Source: Xaviernesmea oryzae
GTDB taxonomy: Bacteria > Pseudomonadota > Alphaproteobacteria > Rhizobiales > Rhizobiaceae
Direction: 5' to 3'
Assembly (NCBI RefSeq): GCF_900177415.1
Contig: NZ_FXAF01000006.1
Span: 582,001-646,000 of the forward strand
DNA length: 64,000 nt
Part shown: positions 8,528 to 17,091 of the stretch, one piece after another
Numbering within the stretch: the stretch's first letter is position 1
How the letters are laid out: every line of letters starts with the position of its first letter
Made by a program: the position numbers and the translations under genes
The notes under the pieces: generated by a model
What the model was told of the DNA's origin: nothing
Database searches by the model: none
What the model saw: the letters and a program-made list of their open reading frames with translations, nothing else

Positions 8528-9190
8528 TCAAACTTGAGTCAACAATATCTCGGTCAAAGCCTCAGGTTTCAATCGCGCTACATTGTGCCCGCAGTCGAAG
8601 GCAAAGGTGGACCAATCCGGCTGGTCGCTTAAGCGTTGGTAAAGGTCAAGGAATGGACTTCCTTCCCAGCCATGCGCGCCGATGAAGATCTTGCGCTGTA
8701 CGTCACGCCAGCGTCCGCTGAGGTTGATCGATTGGAGAAACGTCCCGATCGGATGCGGTCGGCATCGTGGGTCGAGACCGGGAGGCGGCGCGCAGTTTAG
8801 TCCGTCAGGCTTTACGCCGGCGATGAACATATCCCGGAACCGGGGCGTCGTCAGCGACCAGACGGAATCACCGGTATCAGGCACATAGGCATCAACATAG
8901 ACCAATGCCCGAATTTGCGACGGTTCGGCATCGGCTGCGCCGCTCACGATCATGCCGCCGTAAGATTGTCCAACAATGACCAGGTCGTCGCGATGCGACT
9001 TCATCACATTAACGACCTCACCGATATGAGTATCAAGATTGGCCGTAGGGGCGGGGTCGTCGCCGAGCCCCGAGAGAGTGACTGGTAAAGCTTTGTGCCC
9101 GTGCGCAGCGAGCATATCCGCCACCTTTTGGTAGACCCAGCCGCCCTGCCAGCCCCCGGCTATCAGAATAAAAGTGGCCACATCATTCAT
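8528..9190 (-). CDS. alpha/beta hydrolase
   Basis: A 220-residue alpha/beta hydrolase of the small esterase / hydroxynitrile-lyase-like group. The N-terminal strand and oxyanion region is FILIAGGWQGGWVYQKV. The nucleophile elbow is GQSYGG (Ser near residue 80), and the catalytic His lies in FDCGHNVAR near the C-terminus. I chose the ATG at 9190 over an upstream GTG at 9247, because the extra N-terminus would overlap the repeat at 9221-9329. The gene stands alone on the minus strand between two copies of the duplicated segment. Substrate unknown. Confidence 0.8.
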   Translation of the reverse strand: MNDVATFILIAGGWQGGWVYQKVADMLAAHGHKALPVTLSGLGDDPAPTANLDTHIGEVVNVMKSHRDDLVIVGQSYGGMIVSGAADAEPSQIRALVYVDAYVPDTGDSVWSLTTPRFRDMFIAGVKPDGLNCAPPPGLDPRCRPHPIGTFLQSINLSGRWRDVQRKIFIGAHGWEGSPFLDLYQRLSDQPDWSTFAFDCGHNVARLKPEALTEILLTQV

Positions 9191-9220
9191 CCTTGATCTT
9201 ACGCTTGCCGCTTGGCAGGC

Positions 9221-9329
9221 GTGCGGCGATCGGCGGCTATATCCCACTATTACTATAGAGGGCGATCGGCGACAAATGGCGGGCCGAAGCCGACGAAACA
9301 GAGAACTACGTCTACGCTATAGCCCTACA
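9221..9329 (+). repeat. GCGATCGGCG composite repeat, copy B
   Basis: Contains two GCGATCGGCG boxes (9226 and 9262) joined by an AT-richer linker (tatatcccactattactatagag), then the 70-base segment shared with 8399-8471. The two-box unit with a similar linker recurs at 10061-10106. Confidence 0.6.
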
Positions 9330-9417
9330 AAATAAGGTAAGGCGAATGGCTTCACCGGGGTGGTTTGCAGACGGTATGAATTCTAAACGAGAATGGCCAG
9401 AAAGCAGAAGGACCAAT

Positions 9418-9933
9418 ATGCAACTTGGCAAAGTTATCATTTTGAACGGTACGTCGAGTTCGGGTAAGTCTACCTTGGCAAAGACGTTGCGCTCCGCGAT
9501 CGGAGAGCCGTTTTGCTATTACGCTTCGGATCAACTTGCGGACGCGGGCTTTCGAGCTGACAAGCGGCTGGCTCCGCTCGACGAGCGGGCCAGATTTTTC
9601 GATGGCTTCCATCGGGCCATCGGTGCATTTGCCGCTGCCGGCAACAACTTACTGGTTGAGCATATCGTCGAGGAAGCAGATTGGTGGAGCCAGCTGAACA
9701 AAATCCTGGAGCCGTTTGATATTTTTTGGGTGGGAGTTCATGCACCGTTGCCTGAGATCGAGAGGCGCGAAAGAGAACGCGGCAATCGATACATTGGCGA
9801 AGCCGCATTTCATCTAAAGACCCACGATTATTGCAGCTATGACATTGAGGTGGATACTTCCTTGCCGCAGGAAGACGTAATTTCCAGCATTCTTGAAGCC
9901 TGGCGCCACCGTTCTGGTCCAACTCGTGGGTAA
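9418..9933 (+). CDS. chloramphenicol phosphotransferase-like small kinase
   Basis: A 171-residue P-loop protein resembling the CPT family (chloramphenicol 3-O-phosphotransferase). The Walker A motif is NGTSSSGKST at about residues 9-18. An Asp in YYASDQLAD sits where the catalytic Asp of CPT lies, and the LVEHIVEE strand and VGVHAPLPEIERRERERG segment follow the family pattern. The ATG at 9418 has an aagga site at suitable spacing. It has more A+T-rich codons than its neighbours and lies in a repeat-rich stretch beside a tRNA, so it may be acquired. Whether it phosphorylates an antibiotic is unknown; many relatives do not. Confidence 0.75.
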   Translation: MQLGKVIILNGTSSSGKSTLAKTLRSAIGEPFCYYASDQLADAGFRADKRLAPLDERARFFDGFHRAIGAFAAAGNNLLVEHIVEEADWWSQLNKILEPFDIFWVGVHAPLPEIERRERERGNRYIGEAAFHLKTHDYCSYDIEVDTSLPQEDVISSILEAWRHRSGPTRG

Positions 9934-10060
9934 TGACTGCTTGCGAATATTCCGTCCAGGCTTGCGAATGACCGCATGCGGGCCGGAAACCGCCGTCGTT
10001 GCTCTCAAGATATATTGGGCTGTAGCGTAAAATCGGCGGCTTACCATCCCACCCGGTGGA

Positions 10061-10106
10061 ATGCGGCGATCGGCGACAATATCGTACTACAGAGGGCGAT
10101 CGGCGG
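10061..10106 (+). repeat. GCGATCGGCG two-box repeat, copy C
   Basis: Two GCGATCGGCG boxes (10066-10075 and 10096-10105) separated by an acaatatcgtactacagag linker, similar to 9221-9271. It ends five bases from the 3' end of the tRNA-Ser gene. Confidence 0.6.
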
Positions 10107-10110
10107 TGTT

Positions 10111-10200
10111 TGGCGGACAGAGAGGGATTCGAACCCTCGATACGCTTTCACGTATACACGCGTTCCAGGCGTGCGCCTTCAACCACTCGGCCACCTGTCC
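10111..10200 (-). tRNA. tRNA-Ser (anticodon GGA)
   Basis: On the minus strand a 90-base class II tRNA folds with a GGACAGG/CTGTCC acceptor stem, discriminator G and encoded CCA (10111-10113). The anticodon loop is CTGGAAC with anticodon GGA (plus-strand 10164-10166), reading UCC/UCU. A long variable arm is present (acgtgaaagcgta region), and the T-arm GGTTCGAATCC is canonical. The 3' end faces the repeat-rich accessory stretch on the left, a common integration geometry. Confidence 0.95.
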
Positions 10201-10434
10201 TTGAAAAAGGGCTGCATGCGGATCAAGGCAATGCAGCGGTCGGGCGCGATATATACCGATGAATTCCGAAGGATCAACCGGAATCTGAACGATTTTTGAC
10301 AATGATTTCGGATGGGGCCGCCAAACCCCCGCCGGCTCGTTGTCAAGCTCGAGCGCTCGGACTATCTCTCCCTTAGCGAGGCGGCCGCTGGCGAAAGCGC
10401 TCGGGGGCCGGAACAACGAACGGGCTTGTTCAGG

Positions 10435-10761
10435 ATGAGAATCGTCGAGGGTGTCTTCCGGTTGTTGAGCGCGCTTGCGCTCCTTGCGGCGATCGTTGCC
10501 GGCACGTTCGATTCCATTCAATCCGTCTCCGCCTCCTCCGTGCGGCTCACGAGCCTCGGCAACGCCTGGCTCAATCTCGATCCGGAAAGCCTCACGTTCG
10601 CTGAGATCTCCGCCGGCACCTATATCAGCCCGGACATCTGGCGGCCGTTCGTGGCGCCGGTGCTGGCGCAGCCGGCTTTCGCCGTGTTCCTGGTCATGGC
10701 GCTGATCTTCTGGATGGCCGGATATCGCAGGCCGCGTTTCGCCGGGCGGTTCTCCGCCTGA
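10435..10761 (+). CDS. small membrane protein of unknown function
   Basis: A 108-residue protein with two predicted membrane helices: about residues 8-25 (RLLSALALLAAIVAGTFD) and 80-96 (AFAVFLVMALIFWMAG). A roughly 50-residue loop between them contains SLGNAWLNLDPESL. The ATG at 10435 was preferred because the open frame upstream overlaps the tRNA flank and looks non-coding. The gene sits between a tRNA and the nucleoside transporter. I do not recognise a characterised family. Confidence 0.65.
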   Translation: MRIVEGVFRLLSALALLAAIVAGTFDSIQSVSASSVRLTSLGNAWLNLDPESLTFAEISAGTYISPDIWRPFVAPVLAQPAFAVFLVMALIFWMAGYRRPRFAGRFSA

Positions 10762-11041
10762 AGGCGCGTCGCGAGACGGCGTGTTCCTGATCGATCCGTT
10801 CGGCAGGAAGACGGTTGTGATCCTGCCTCAAGCTGTCGATTTGTGCAGGTTTTCACCGGCTTTGTCGAAGTTTTCGGCAGGTTGTCCGTTTTTTACCAGT
10901 TGAAAAAAATCTCGTGAATTTTTCCCGAACCCGTGCAAGAGTGACCGAAGCCAGACCCTCGGAAAAAGAGGGCGGGTGGCCGCAGACGTGCCCGGGGAAC
11001 GGGCTTGCGGGAGGATCTAACAGCTAAAAACAGGGCGCACG

Positions 11042-12034
11042 ATGAAGAAAACCCTTTTGAGCCTTTTTGCCATGGCTGCCACGTCGGCAACCGCGCTTGC
11101 CGCGGACGTCAAGCCGGCGCTGGTCTACGGCACGGGCGGCAAGTTCGACAAATCCTTCAATGAGGCGGCCGCCACCGGCGCCGAACGGTTCAAGAAGGAG
11201 ACGGGGATCGAATTCCGGGATTTCGAGCCCACCAACGACACCCAGGGCGAGCAGGCCATCCGCAACTTCGCAAGCCGCGGTTATAATCCCGTCGTCGCCG
11301 TCTCCTTCGCCTGGACCTCGGCCATGGAAAAGGTCGCCGCCGAATATCCGGACACCAAGTTCGTGATCGTCGATTCCGTCGTCGATCTGCCGAACGTCCG
11401 CTCCGTCCTCTATAAGGAAGAGGAGGGTTCCTATCTCGTCGGTCTCCTCGCCGGCATGGCCTCCAAGACCGGCAAGGTCGGTTTCGTCGGCGGCATGGAT
11501 ATCCCGCTGATCCGCAAGTTCGGCTGCGGTTATGTCCAGGGGGTCAAGGCGGCGAAGCCCGACGCGCAGGTCTTCCAGAACATGACCGGCACCACCGGTG
11601 CCGCCTGGAACGATCCGGTCCGCGGCGGCGAGCTTACCAAGAACCAGATCGACCAGGGCGCCGACGTGATCTATGCGGCTGCCGGCGCCACCGGCCTCGG
11701 CGTGCTGCAGACGGCTGCCGACAACAAGAAACTGTCGATCGGCGTCGATTCCAACCAGAACCATCTGCATCCGGGCTCCGTCCTGACGTCCATGGTCAAG
11801 CGCGTCGATCTCGCCGTCTACAACGCCTACAAGGACGCCCAGGATGACAAGTTCACGGCGGGCGTCCTGTCGCTTGGCGTCAAGGAAGACGGCGTTGCCG
11901 CGGCGATCGACGACAACAACAAGTCGCTGATCACGCCGGAGATGCAGGCAGCCGTCGACAAGGCCAAGGCGGACATCATCGCCGGCACTGTCAAGGTGCA
12001 CGACTACATGTCGGACAATTCCTGCCCCAACTAA
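11042..12034 (+). CDS. BMP-family nucleoside-binding protein of ABC importer
   Basis: A 330-residue periplasmic binding protein of the basic membrane protein (BMP/PnrA) family. It has a Sec signal peptide (residues 1-20, ending ATALAAD), then KPALVYGTGGKFDKSFNEAA, the family N-terminal strand that lines the purine-nucleoside pocket, and later VGFVGGMDIPLIRKFGCGY and VIYAAAGATGLGVLQ. It heads the importer operon: ATPase and two permeases follow, then nucleoside-degrading enzymes, so it very likely binds nucleosides. A terminator-like hairpin after it (12048-12085) would make it more abundant than the membrane subunits. Confidence 0.9.
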   Translation: MKKTLLSLFAMAATSATALAADVKPALVYGTGGKFDKSFNEAAATGAERFKKETGIEFRDFEPTNDTQGEQAIRNFASRGYNPVVAVSFAWTSAMEKVAAEYPDTKFVIVDSVVDLPNVRSVLYKEEEGSYLVGLLAGMASKTGKVGFVGGMDIPLIRKFGCGYVQGVKAAKPDAQVFQNMTGTTGAAWNDPVRGGELTKNQIDQGADVIYAAAGATGLGVLQTAADNKKLSIGVDSNQNHLHPGSVLTSMVKRVDLAVYNAYKDAQDDKFTAGVLSLGVKEDGVAAAIDDNNKSLITPEMQAAVDKAKADIIAGTVKVHDYMSDNSCPN

Positions 12035-12047
12035 GCCGATGATCGGA

Positions 12048-12085
12048 AGGGCGCATGGCGGTAGCGATCGCCATGCGCCCTTTTT
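12048..12085 (+). terminator. rho-independent terminator / attenuator after the binding-protein gene
   Basis: A 13-base perfect stem (12048-12060 with 12069-12081) and 8-base loop, followed by TTTTT. It lies between the binding-protein gene and its ATPase, a usual position for partial termination in ABC importer operons. Confidence 0.85.
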
Positions 12086-12109
12086 GCATATGGACGGAAA
12101 GGCGGACAA

Positions 12110-13633
12110 TTGAGCCTAGATTCCCCGAAAGAGCCCGCGATCGAGCTTGTCGGCATCGACAAGAAGTTCGGAGCGGTACACGCGAACAGGAACATCAATC
12201 TGACGGTCGCCAAGGGGTCGATCCACGGCATCATCGGCGAGAACGGTGCCGGCAAATCGACCCTGATGTCGATCCTCTACGGCTTCTATCACGCCGATCA
12301 GGGCGAGATCCGCATCTTCGGAAAGCCGGTCGCGATCCGCGACAGCCAGACGGCGATCGCGTCGGGCATCGGCATGGTGCACCAGCATTTCATGCTGGTG
12401 GAGAACTTCACCGTGCTCGAAAACGTCATGCTCGGCGCCGAAGGCGGCCAGTTGCTGCGCAAGGGCGTTGCGACCGCCCGCAAGGAGTTGAAGCGGCTCG
12501 AGGACGATTACGGCCTGGAGGTCGATCCGGATGCGGTGATCGAGGAACTGCCGGTCGGCAGCCAGCAGCGGGTCGAAATCCTGAAGGCGCTTTATCGCGG
12601 CGCGGAAATCCTGATCCTCGACGAGCCGACCGGCGTGCTGACGCCGGCCGAGGCCGATCACCTCTTCAAGGTCCTCCGCGTGCTGCGCGACCAGGGCAAG
12701 ACGATCATTCTCATCACCCACAAGCTGCGCGAGATCATGGCGATCACCGACACGGTCTCCGTCATGCGCCGCGGCGAAATGGTCGCGACCCGCAGGACGG
12801 CCGAGACGACGGTGGAGGAGCTCGCGGAGCTGATGGTCGGCCGCCGGGTGCTGCTGCGCGTCGAAAAGGGCGGGGCCAATCCGGGCAAGGTCCTGCTGTC
12901 TGTCCGCAACCTGACGGTGAAGGACAGCCGCGGCGTCACCATGGTCGACGACGTTTCCTTCGATGTCCGCGCGGGCGAGATCGTCGGCATTGCGGGCGTC
13001 GCCGGCAACGGCCAGTCGGAACTCCTGGAAGCGATCGCCGGCATCCGCAAGCCCGCGTCCGGCGAGATCTTCATCGACGGCCAGCCGGCCGCCGGCATCG
13101 ATCCGGCGGGCTTGAGGGATCTCGGCCTGGCGCATATCCCGGAAGACCGGCATCACATGGGCCTCGTGCTGAAATTCGAGGAATACGAGAACTCGATCCT
13201 CGGCTATCACCGCGACGAACGTTACGGCCGCGGTGCGATGCTCGACCTCGACGCCATCCGGAAGGATGCCGAGGAGAAGATCGCCAAATACGACATCCGC
13301 CCGCCGAATGCGCGGTTGAGGACGGCGAATTTCTCCGGCGGCAACCAGCAGAAGATCGTCGTGGCGCGCGAGATCGAGCGCGATCCGAAGATGCTGATCA
13401 TCGGCCAGCCGACCCGCGGCGTCGATATCGGCGCGATCGAGTTCATCCACAAGCGCATCATCGAGATGCGCGATGCGGGCAAGGCGGTGCTGCTGGTTTC
13501 GGTCGAGCTCGACGAGATAAGGTCGCTTTCCGACCGCATCCTGGTGATGTTCGCAGGCAAGGTCGTCGGAGAGAAGTCGGGCGAGGCCGGCGAGCAGACG
13601 CTGGGCCTGATGATGGCCGGAATTGCCGCATGA
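12110..13633 (+). CDS. nucleoside ABC importer, duplicated ATPase subunit
   Basis: A 507-residue ATPase with two fused nucleotide-binding domains, as in ribose-type and BMP-type importers. Domain 1 has Walker A GENGAGKST (about residues 43-51) and Walker B ILILDEPT; its signature is degenerate (VGSQQRVEILKAL). Domain 2 has a degenerate Walker A (GVAGNGQSE) and an intact signature (FSGGNQQKIVVARE). This asymmetry is normal for the family. The start is TTG with an aaggcgg site. It lies just after the terminator-like hairpin and energises import at the inner membrane. Confidence 0.9.
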   Translation: MSLDSPKEPAIELVGIDKKFGAVHANRNINLTVAKGSIHGIIGENGAGKSTLMSILYGFYHADQGEIRIFGKPVAIRDSQTAIASGIGMVHQHFMLVENFTVLENVMLGAEGGQLLRKGVATARKELKRLEDDYGLEVDPDAVIEELPVGSQQRVEILKALYRGAEILILDEPTGVLTPAEADHLFKVLRVLRDQGKTIILITHKLREIMAITDTVSVMRRGEMVATRRTAETTVEELAELMVGRRVLLRVEKGGANPGKVLLSVRNLTVKDSRGVTMVDDVSFDVRAGEIVGIAGVAGNGQSELLEAIAGIRKPASGEIFIDGQPAAGIDPAGLRDLGLAHIPEDRHHMGLVLKFEEYENSILGYHRDERYGRGAMLDLDAIRKDAEEKIAKYDIRPPNARLRTANFSGGNQQKIVVAREIERDPKMLIIGQPTRGVDIGAIEFIHKRIIEMRDAGKAVLLVSVELDEIRSLSDRILVMFAGKVVGEKSGEAGEQTLGLMMAGIAA

Positions 13634-13709
13634 CCTGCAGAGGACCGATCCGTTTGAACGATGAAATGACCGAAGCCGTGACGGCGGCCGGGCGGACGAG
13701 GCAAGAAGC

Positions 13710-14813
13710 ATGAGCACGGCATCCGTGTCCCTACCCGCCTGGATCAATTACGGCGTCATCCCGCTGCTCAACCTCGTTCTCGCCTTCTTCTTCTCCGGAC
13801 TGGTCGTCTGGGCGATCGGCGAGAACCCGTTCGAGGCGCTGCAACTGCTGCTGATCGGCGCGCTCGGCCGCGGCGAGGGCATCGGCTTCACGCTGTTCTA
13901 CACGACGAGCTTCATCTTCACCGGCCTTTCGGTCGCGGTCGCCATTCATGCCGGCCTGTTCAACATCGGTTCGGAAGGCCAGGCCTATCTCGGGGGGCTC
14001 GGTGCCGCGCTCGTGGCGCTGTCGCTCGACCACTACGTGCCCTGGTACGTCACCATGCCCTTCGCGGTGATCGGCGCGGCACTGTTCGGCGCCGCCTGCG
14101 CGGCGATCCCCGCCTGGCTGCAGGCCAAGCGGGGCAGCCATATCGTCATCACCACCATCATGTTCAATTTCATCGTCTCGTCGCTGATGAACTACGTGCT
14201 GGTGCGGCTCCTGATCGTGCCCGGCAAGATGGCCCCGGAAACCCGCACCTTCCTCGAAGGCGGGCAGTTGCCGAAGCTCGACTGGCTGATCGCCCTGTTC
14301 GGAGGCAGGCTGGGGGCGGCGCCGCTCAACTTCTCCTTCCTGATCGCGCTCCTCATGTGCTTCCTGGTCTGGGTGCTGATCTGGCGCACCAAGCTGGGTT
14401 ACGAGATGCGCACGCTCGGCATCAGCCCGAGTGCCGCGAGCTATGCGGGCATCCGCTATGCGAAGATCGTCATGATCACCATGCTGATCTCCGGCGGTTT
14501 GGCCGGCATGATGGCGCTGAACCCGGTCATGGGGGCGTCCGCCCGCCTGCAGATCGAATTCGTCGGCGGCGCCGGCTTCGTCGGCATCGCCGTGTCGCTG
14601 ATGGGCCGCAACCATCCGGCCGGCATCATCCTCGCGGCGCTGCTTTTCGGCATCCTCTACCAGGGCGGCGCGGAACTCTCCTTCGACATGCCGCGCATCA
14701 CGCGCGACATGATCGTCGTCATCCAGGGCATGGTCATCCTGTTCGCGGGCGCGCTGGAATACATGCTCCGCCCGGCCATCGTCCGGCTCTACCAGCAGGT
14801 CACCGGGAAATAG
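13710..14813 (+). CDS. nucleoside ABC importer, permease 1
   Basis: A 367-residue inner-membrane permease of the BPD_transp_2 family with about eight to ten hydrophobic spans. Landmarks are GLFNIGSEGQAYLGG near residue 90 and the ATPase-contact region LGYEMRTLGISPSAASYAGI near residue 235. It pairs with the second permease four bases downstream. A 76-base gap separates it from the ATPase gene, with a gcaagaagcATG context. The BMP-type binding protein upstream indicates nucleoside import. Confidence 0.9.
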   Translation: MSTASVSLPAWINYGVIPLLNLVLAFFFSGLVVWAIGENPFEALQLLLIGALGRGEGIGFTLFYTTSFIFTGLSVAVAIHAGLFNIGSEGQAYLGGLGAALVALSLDHYVPWYVTMPFAVIGAALFGAACAAIPAWLQAKRGSHIVITTIMFNFIVSSLMNYVLVRLLIVPGKMAPETRTFLEGGQLPKLDWLIALFGGRLGAAPLNFSFLIALLMCFLVWVLIWRTKLGYEMRTLGISPSAASYAGIRYAKIVMITMLISGGLAGMMALNPVMGASARLQIEFVGGAGFVGIAVSLMGRNHPAGIILAALLFGILYQGGAELSFDMPRITRDMIVVIQGMVILFAGALEYMLRPAIVRLYQQVTGK

Positions 14814-14817
14814 GCTC

Positions 14818-15789
14818 ATGGATTATTTCGATATTTTCATCAGCATTCTCGGTTCGGCGATCCGCCTGTCGATCCCGCTGCTGTTCACGGCGCTGGCCGG
14901 CCTCTTCTCGGAACGCGCCGGCATTTTCGACATCGGGCTTGAGGGCAAGATGCTGGCGTCCGCCTTCGCGTCCGCCTGTGTGGCCTATTACACCGGCAAT
15001 GCCTGGGCAGGCCTCGGCGCCGGCATCCTGACGGCGATCGTCTTTTCGATGGTGCACGGTTTTGCCTCGATCACCAACCGCGGCAACCAGATCGTCTCCG
15101 GCGTGGCATTGAATTTCGTGGCGGCCGGCCTGACGATCGTGCTCGGCCAGGCCTGGTTCAACCAGGGCGGACGGACGGGGCAGGTGCCGCCCGAGGGCCG
15201 GTTCTCGGGGATCGTCCTGCCGGGCGCCGATATGATGCGCGACGTGCCGATCATCGGCCCGCTCTATGCCAATGTCATCTCCGGCAACAATATCCTCACC
15301 TATATCGCCTTCCTGATGGTGCCGGTCTCCTGGTGGGTGCTCTACCGCACGCGCTTCGGCCTGCGCCTGCGTGCCGTCGGCGAGAATCCTGGCGCCGTGG
15401 ACACCGCCGGCATCTCGGTGAGCTGGCTCAGATACCGCGCGCTGATCGTGACGGGCTTTCTCGCGGGCTTTGCCGGCACCTATCTGGCGATCGCGCAATC
15501 GGCCGCCTTCATCAACAACATGTCGGCCGGCAAGGGCTATATCGCGCTCGCGGCGCTGATCTTCGCCAAATGGAAGCCGGTGCCGGTCATGTTCGCCTGC
15601 CTGCTCTTCGGTTTCCTCGATGCCTTCGCGAATTTCATGCAGGGCAAGTCCCTGCCGCTGATCGGCGAGGTGCCGGTGCAGATCTTCCAGGCGCTGCCCT
15701 ATATCCTCACCTGCGTGCTGCTTGCCGGCTTCATCGGCATCGCCCGTCCGCCCAAGGCCGGCGGCGTGCCCTATGCGAAGGAGCGCTGA
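14818..15789 (+). CDS. nucleoside ABC importer, permease 2
   Basis: A 323-residue permease of the same superfamily as the preceding gene. It has the family segments ERAGIFDIGLEGKMLASAF near residue 35 and FGLRLRAVGENPGAVDTAGI near residue 180, which contacts the ATPase. Four bases separate it from permease 1 and three from cdd, so transport and catabolism are translated from one message. Confidence 0.9.
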   Translation: MDYFDIFISILGSAIRLSIPLLFTALAGLFSERAGIFDIGLEGKMLASAFASACVAYYTGNAWAGLGAGILTAIVFSMVHGFASITNRGNQIVSGVALNFVAAGLTIVLGQAWFNQGGRTGQVPPEGRFSGIVLPGADMMRDVPIIGPLYANVISGNNILTYIAFLMVPVSWWVLYRTRFGLRLRAVGENPGAVDTAGISVSWLRYRALIVTGFLAGFAGTYLAIAQSAAFINNMSAGKGYIALAALIFAKWKPVPVMFACLLFGFLDAFANFMQGKSLPLIGEVPVQIFQALPYILTCVLLAGFIGIARPPKAGGVPYAKER

Positions 15790-15792
15790 CAA

Positions 15793-16185
15793 ATGTCTCA
15801 CGACCTGTTCGAAGCCGCCCGGGAGGCCATGAAAAAGGCCTACGCGCCCTATTCGAAATTCCCGGTCGGAGCCGCGATCCGCGCCGATGACGGCCAGGTC
15901 TATTCCGGCGCCAATATCGAGAACCTGTCCTTTCCTCAAGGCTGGTGCGCCGAGCCGACGGCGATCGGCGCGATGATCATGGGCGGCGGCAGGAAGATCG
16001 TCGAACTGGCCGTCATCGCCGAAAAGCTGCCGCTCTGCACGCCCTGCGGCGGCTGCCGGCAGAAGATCTCCGAATTCGCCTCCGCCGATACGCGCATCTA
16101 TCTCTGCGACGATGCGGGCGTGCAGAAGACGGTCACCATGGCGGAGCTGCTTCCCTACGCTTTCGAAACGGATGTGATCGGATGA
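15793..16185 (+). CDS. cdd: cytidine deaminase
   Basis: A 130-residue homotetrameric-type cytidine deaminase that hydrolyses cytidine and deoxycytidine to the uridine forms. The zinc site is visible: Cys of WCAEPTAIG with the catalytic Glu, and CTPCGGCRQ supplying the other two Cys. Substrate-binding YAPYSKFPVGAAI is at residues 17-29. It follows permease 2 by three bases and overlaps the next gene by ATGA, so it belongs to the nucleoside catabolic operon. Confidence 0.94.
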   Translation: MSHDLFEAAREAMKKAYAPYSKFPVGAAIRADDGQVYSGANIENLSFPQGWCAEPTAIGAMIMGGGRKIVELAVIAEKLPLCTPCGGCRQKISEFASADTRIYLCDDAGVQKTVTMAELLPYAFETDVIG

Positions 16186-16970
16186 AGAAAGTCGTCGACC
16201 TGCTCGTCGATCGCCTCGCCGGCCTCGTGCCGCGCCATGCGATCGTGCTCGGCTCCGGCCTCGGCTCGCTGGTCGACGAGGTGAGGGATCAGGTCCGCAT
16301 TTCGTATGGAGAGTTGGAAGGTTTTCCGGCAAGCGGCGTCACCGGCCATGCGGGCGAACTGGTGGCCGGCTATCTTGGGTCGGAGCCCGTAATCATGCTT
16401 TCCGGCCGCGCCCATTATTACGAGCATGGCGATGCCAAGGCCATGCGCTTCCCGATCGAGGTCATGAAAGGCCTCGGCGTCCGGTCGCTGATTCTCACGA
16501 ACTCGGCGGGCTCGCTCCGGGAGGACATGCCGCCCGGTTCGGTGATGCAGATCGCCGACCACATCAATTATTCCGGCATGAACCCGCTGATCGGCGAAAG
16601 CGGCGACGGCCGCTTCGTCGGCATGACCAGCGCCTATGATGCGGATCTGGCGCTCGACATGCGCAACGCCGCGATCCGTTGCGGCATTCCGCTGTTTTCC
16701 GGCGTCTATATGTGGTTCTCCGGCCCGAGCTTCGAGACGCCGGCGGAGATCCGCATGGCGCGCATTCTGGGCGCCGATGCGGTCGGCATGTCGACGGTGC
16801 CGGAAGTGATCCTCGCGCGCTATTTCGGGCTGAAGGTCGCGGCCGCCTCGGTCATCACCAATTTCGGCGCGGGCATGACCGGCGCGGAACTGAGCCATGA
16901 GGAGACCAAGGACATGGCGCCGGTCGGCGGGCAGCGCCTGGCGGCCATTCTGAAAGAAATGTTCGCCTGA
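16182..16970 (+). CDS. purine nucleoside phosphorylase
   Basis: A 262-residue trimeric-type (PNP/MTAP family) phosphorylase that splits purine nucleosides with phosphate to base and (deoxy)ribose-1-phosphate. Motifs: VLGSGLGSLVDE (phosphate loop, about residue 21), GHAGELV, LSGRAHYYE, LTNSAGSLRED, and the long signature GVYMWFSGPSFETPAEI with VGMSTVPEVILARYFGLKV. The ATG at 16182 overlaps the cdd stop; the open frame continues upstream only as a shadow inside cdd. The gene is often named punA or deoD in this context. Confidence 0.92.
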   Translation: MKKVVDLLVDRLAGLVPRHAIVLGSGLGSLVDEVRDQVRISYGELEGFPASGVTGHAGELVAGYLGSEPVIMLSGRAHYYEHGDAKAMRFPIEVMKGLGVRSLILTNSAGSLREDMPPGSVMQIADHINYSGMNPLIGESGDGRFVGMTSAYDADLALDMRNAAIRCGIPLFSGVYMWFSGPSFETPAEIRMARILGADAVGMSTVPEVILARYFGLKVAAASVITNFGAGMTGAELSHEETKDMAPVGGQRLAAILKEMFA

Positions 16971-17059
16971 TTACACGATAGATTTCAACCGGATACGTTC
17001 CGTGTGTCGATCGGCGTGCCCGGCGCGGGTTGCATCTAATCGGTTGAACGATAAATATA

Positions 17060-17082
17060 CCGGCTCGATTAAGCCGGGGAGG
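17060..17082 (+). promoter_or_regulatory. hairpin abutting the deoC ribosome site
   Basis: CCGGCT (17060-17065) and AGCCGG (17072-17077) form a 6-base stem with a 6-base loop. Its right arm runs into the GGGGAGG ribosome site (17076-17082) of deoC. It sits in the only sizeable gap (121 bases) of the catabolic operon. Confidence 0.4.
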
Positions 17083-17091
17083 CACACGAAA

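Noticed and set aside
10111-10200. Integrated phage or element attachment site at tRNA-Ser
   Set aside because: No integrase gene and no second copy of the tRNA 3' end was found in the window; only the geometry is suggestive.
10762-11041. Possible purine-type riboswitch before the nucleoside-binding protein gene
   Set aside because: The leader has G/C-rich runs that could pair, but no recognisable aptamer core or expression-platform terminator was found.
12055-13713. 552-codon plus-strand frame overlapping the nucleoside ABC ATPase
   Set aside because: Out-of-frame shadow; the ATPase frame carries all motifs.
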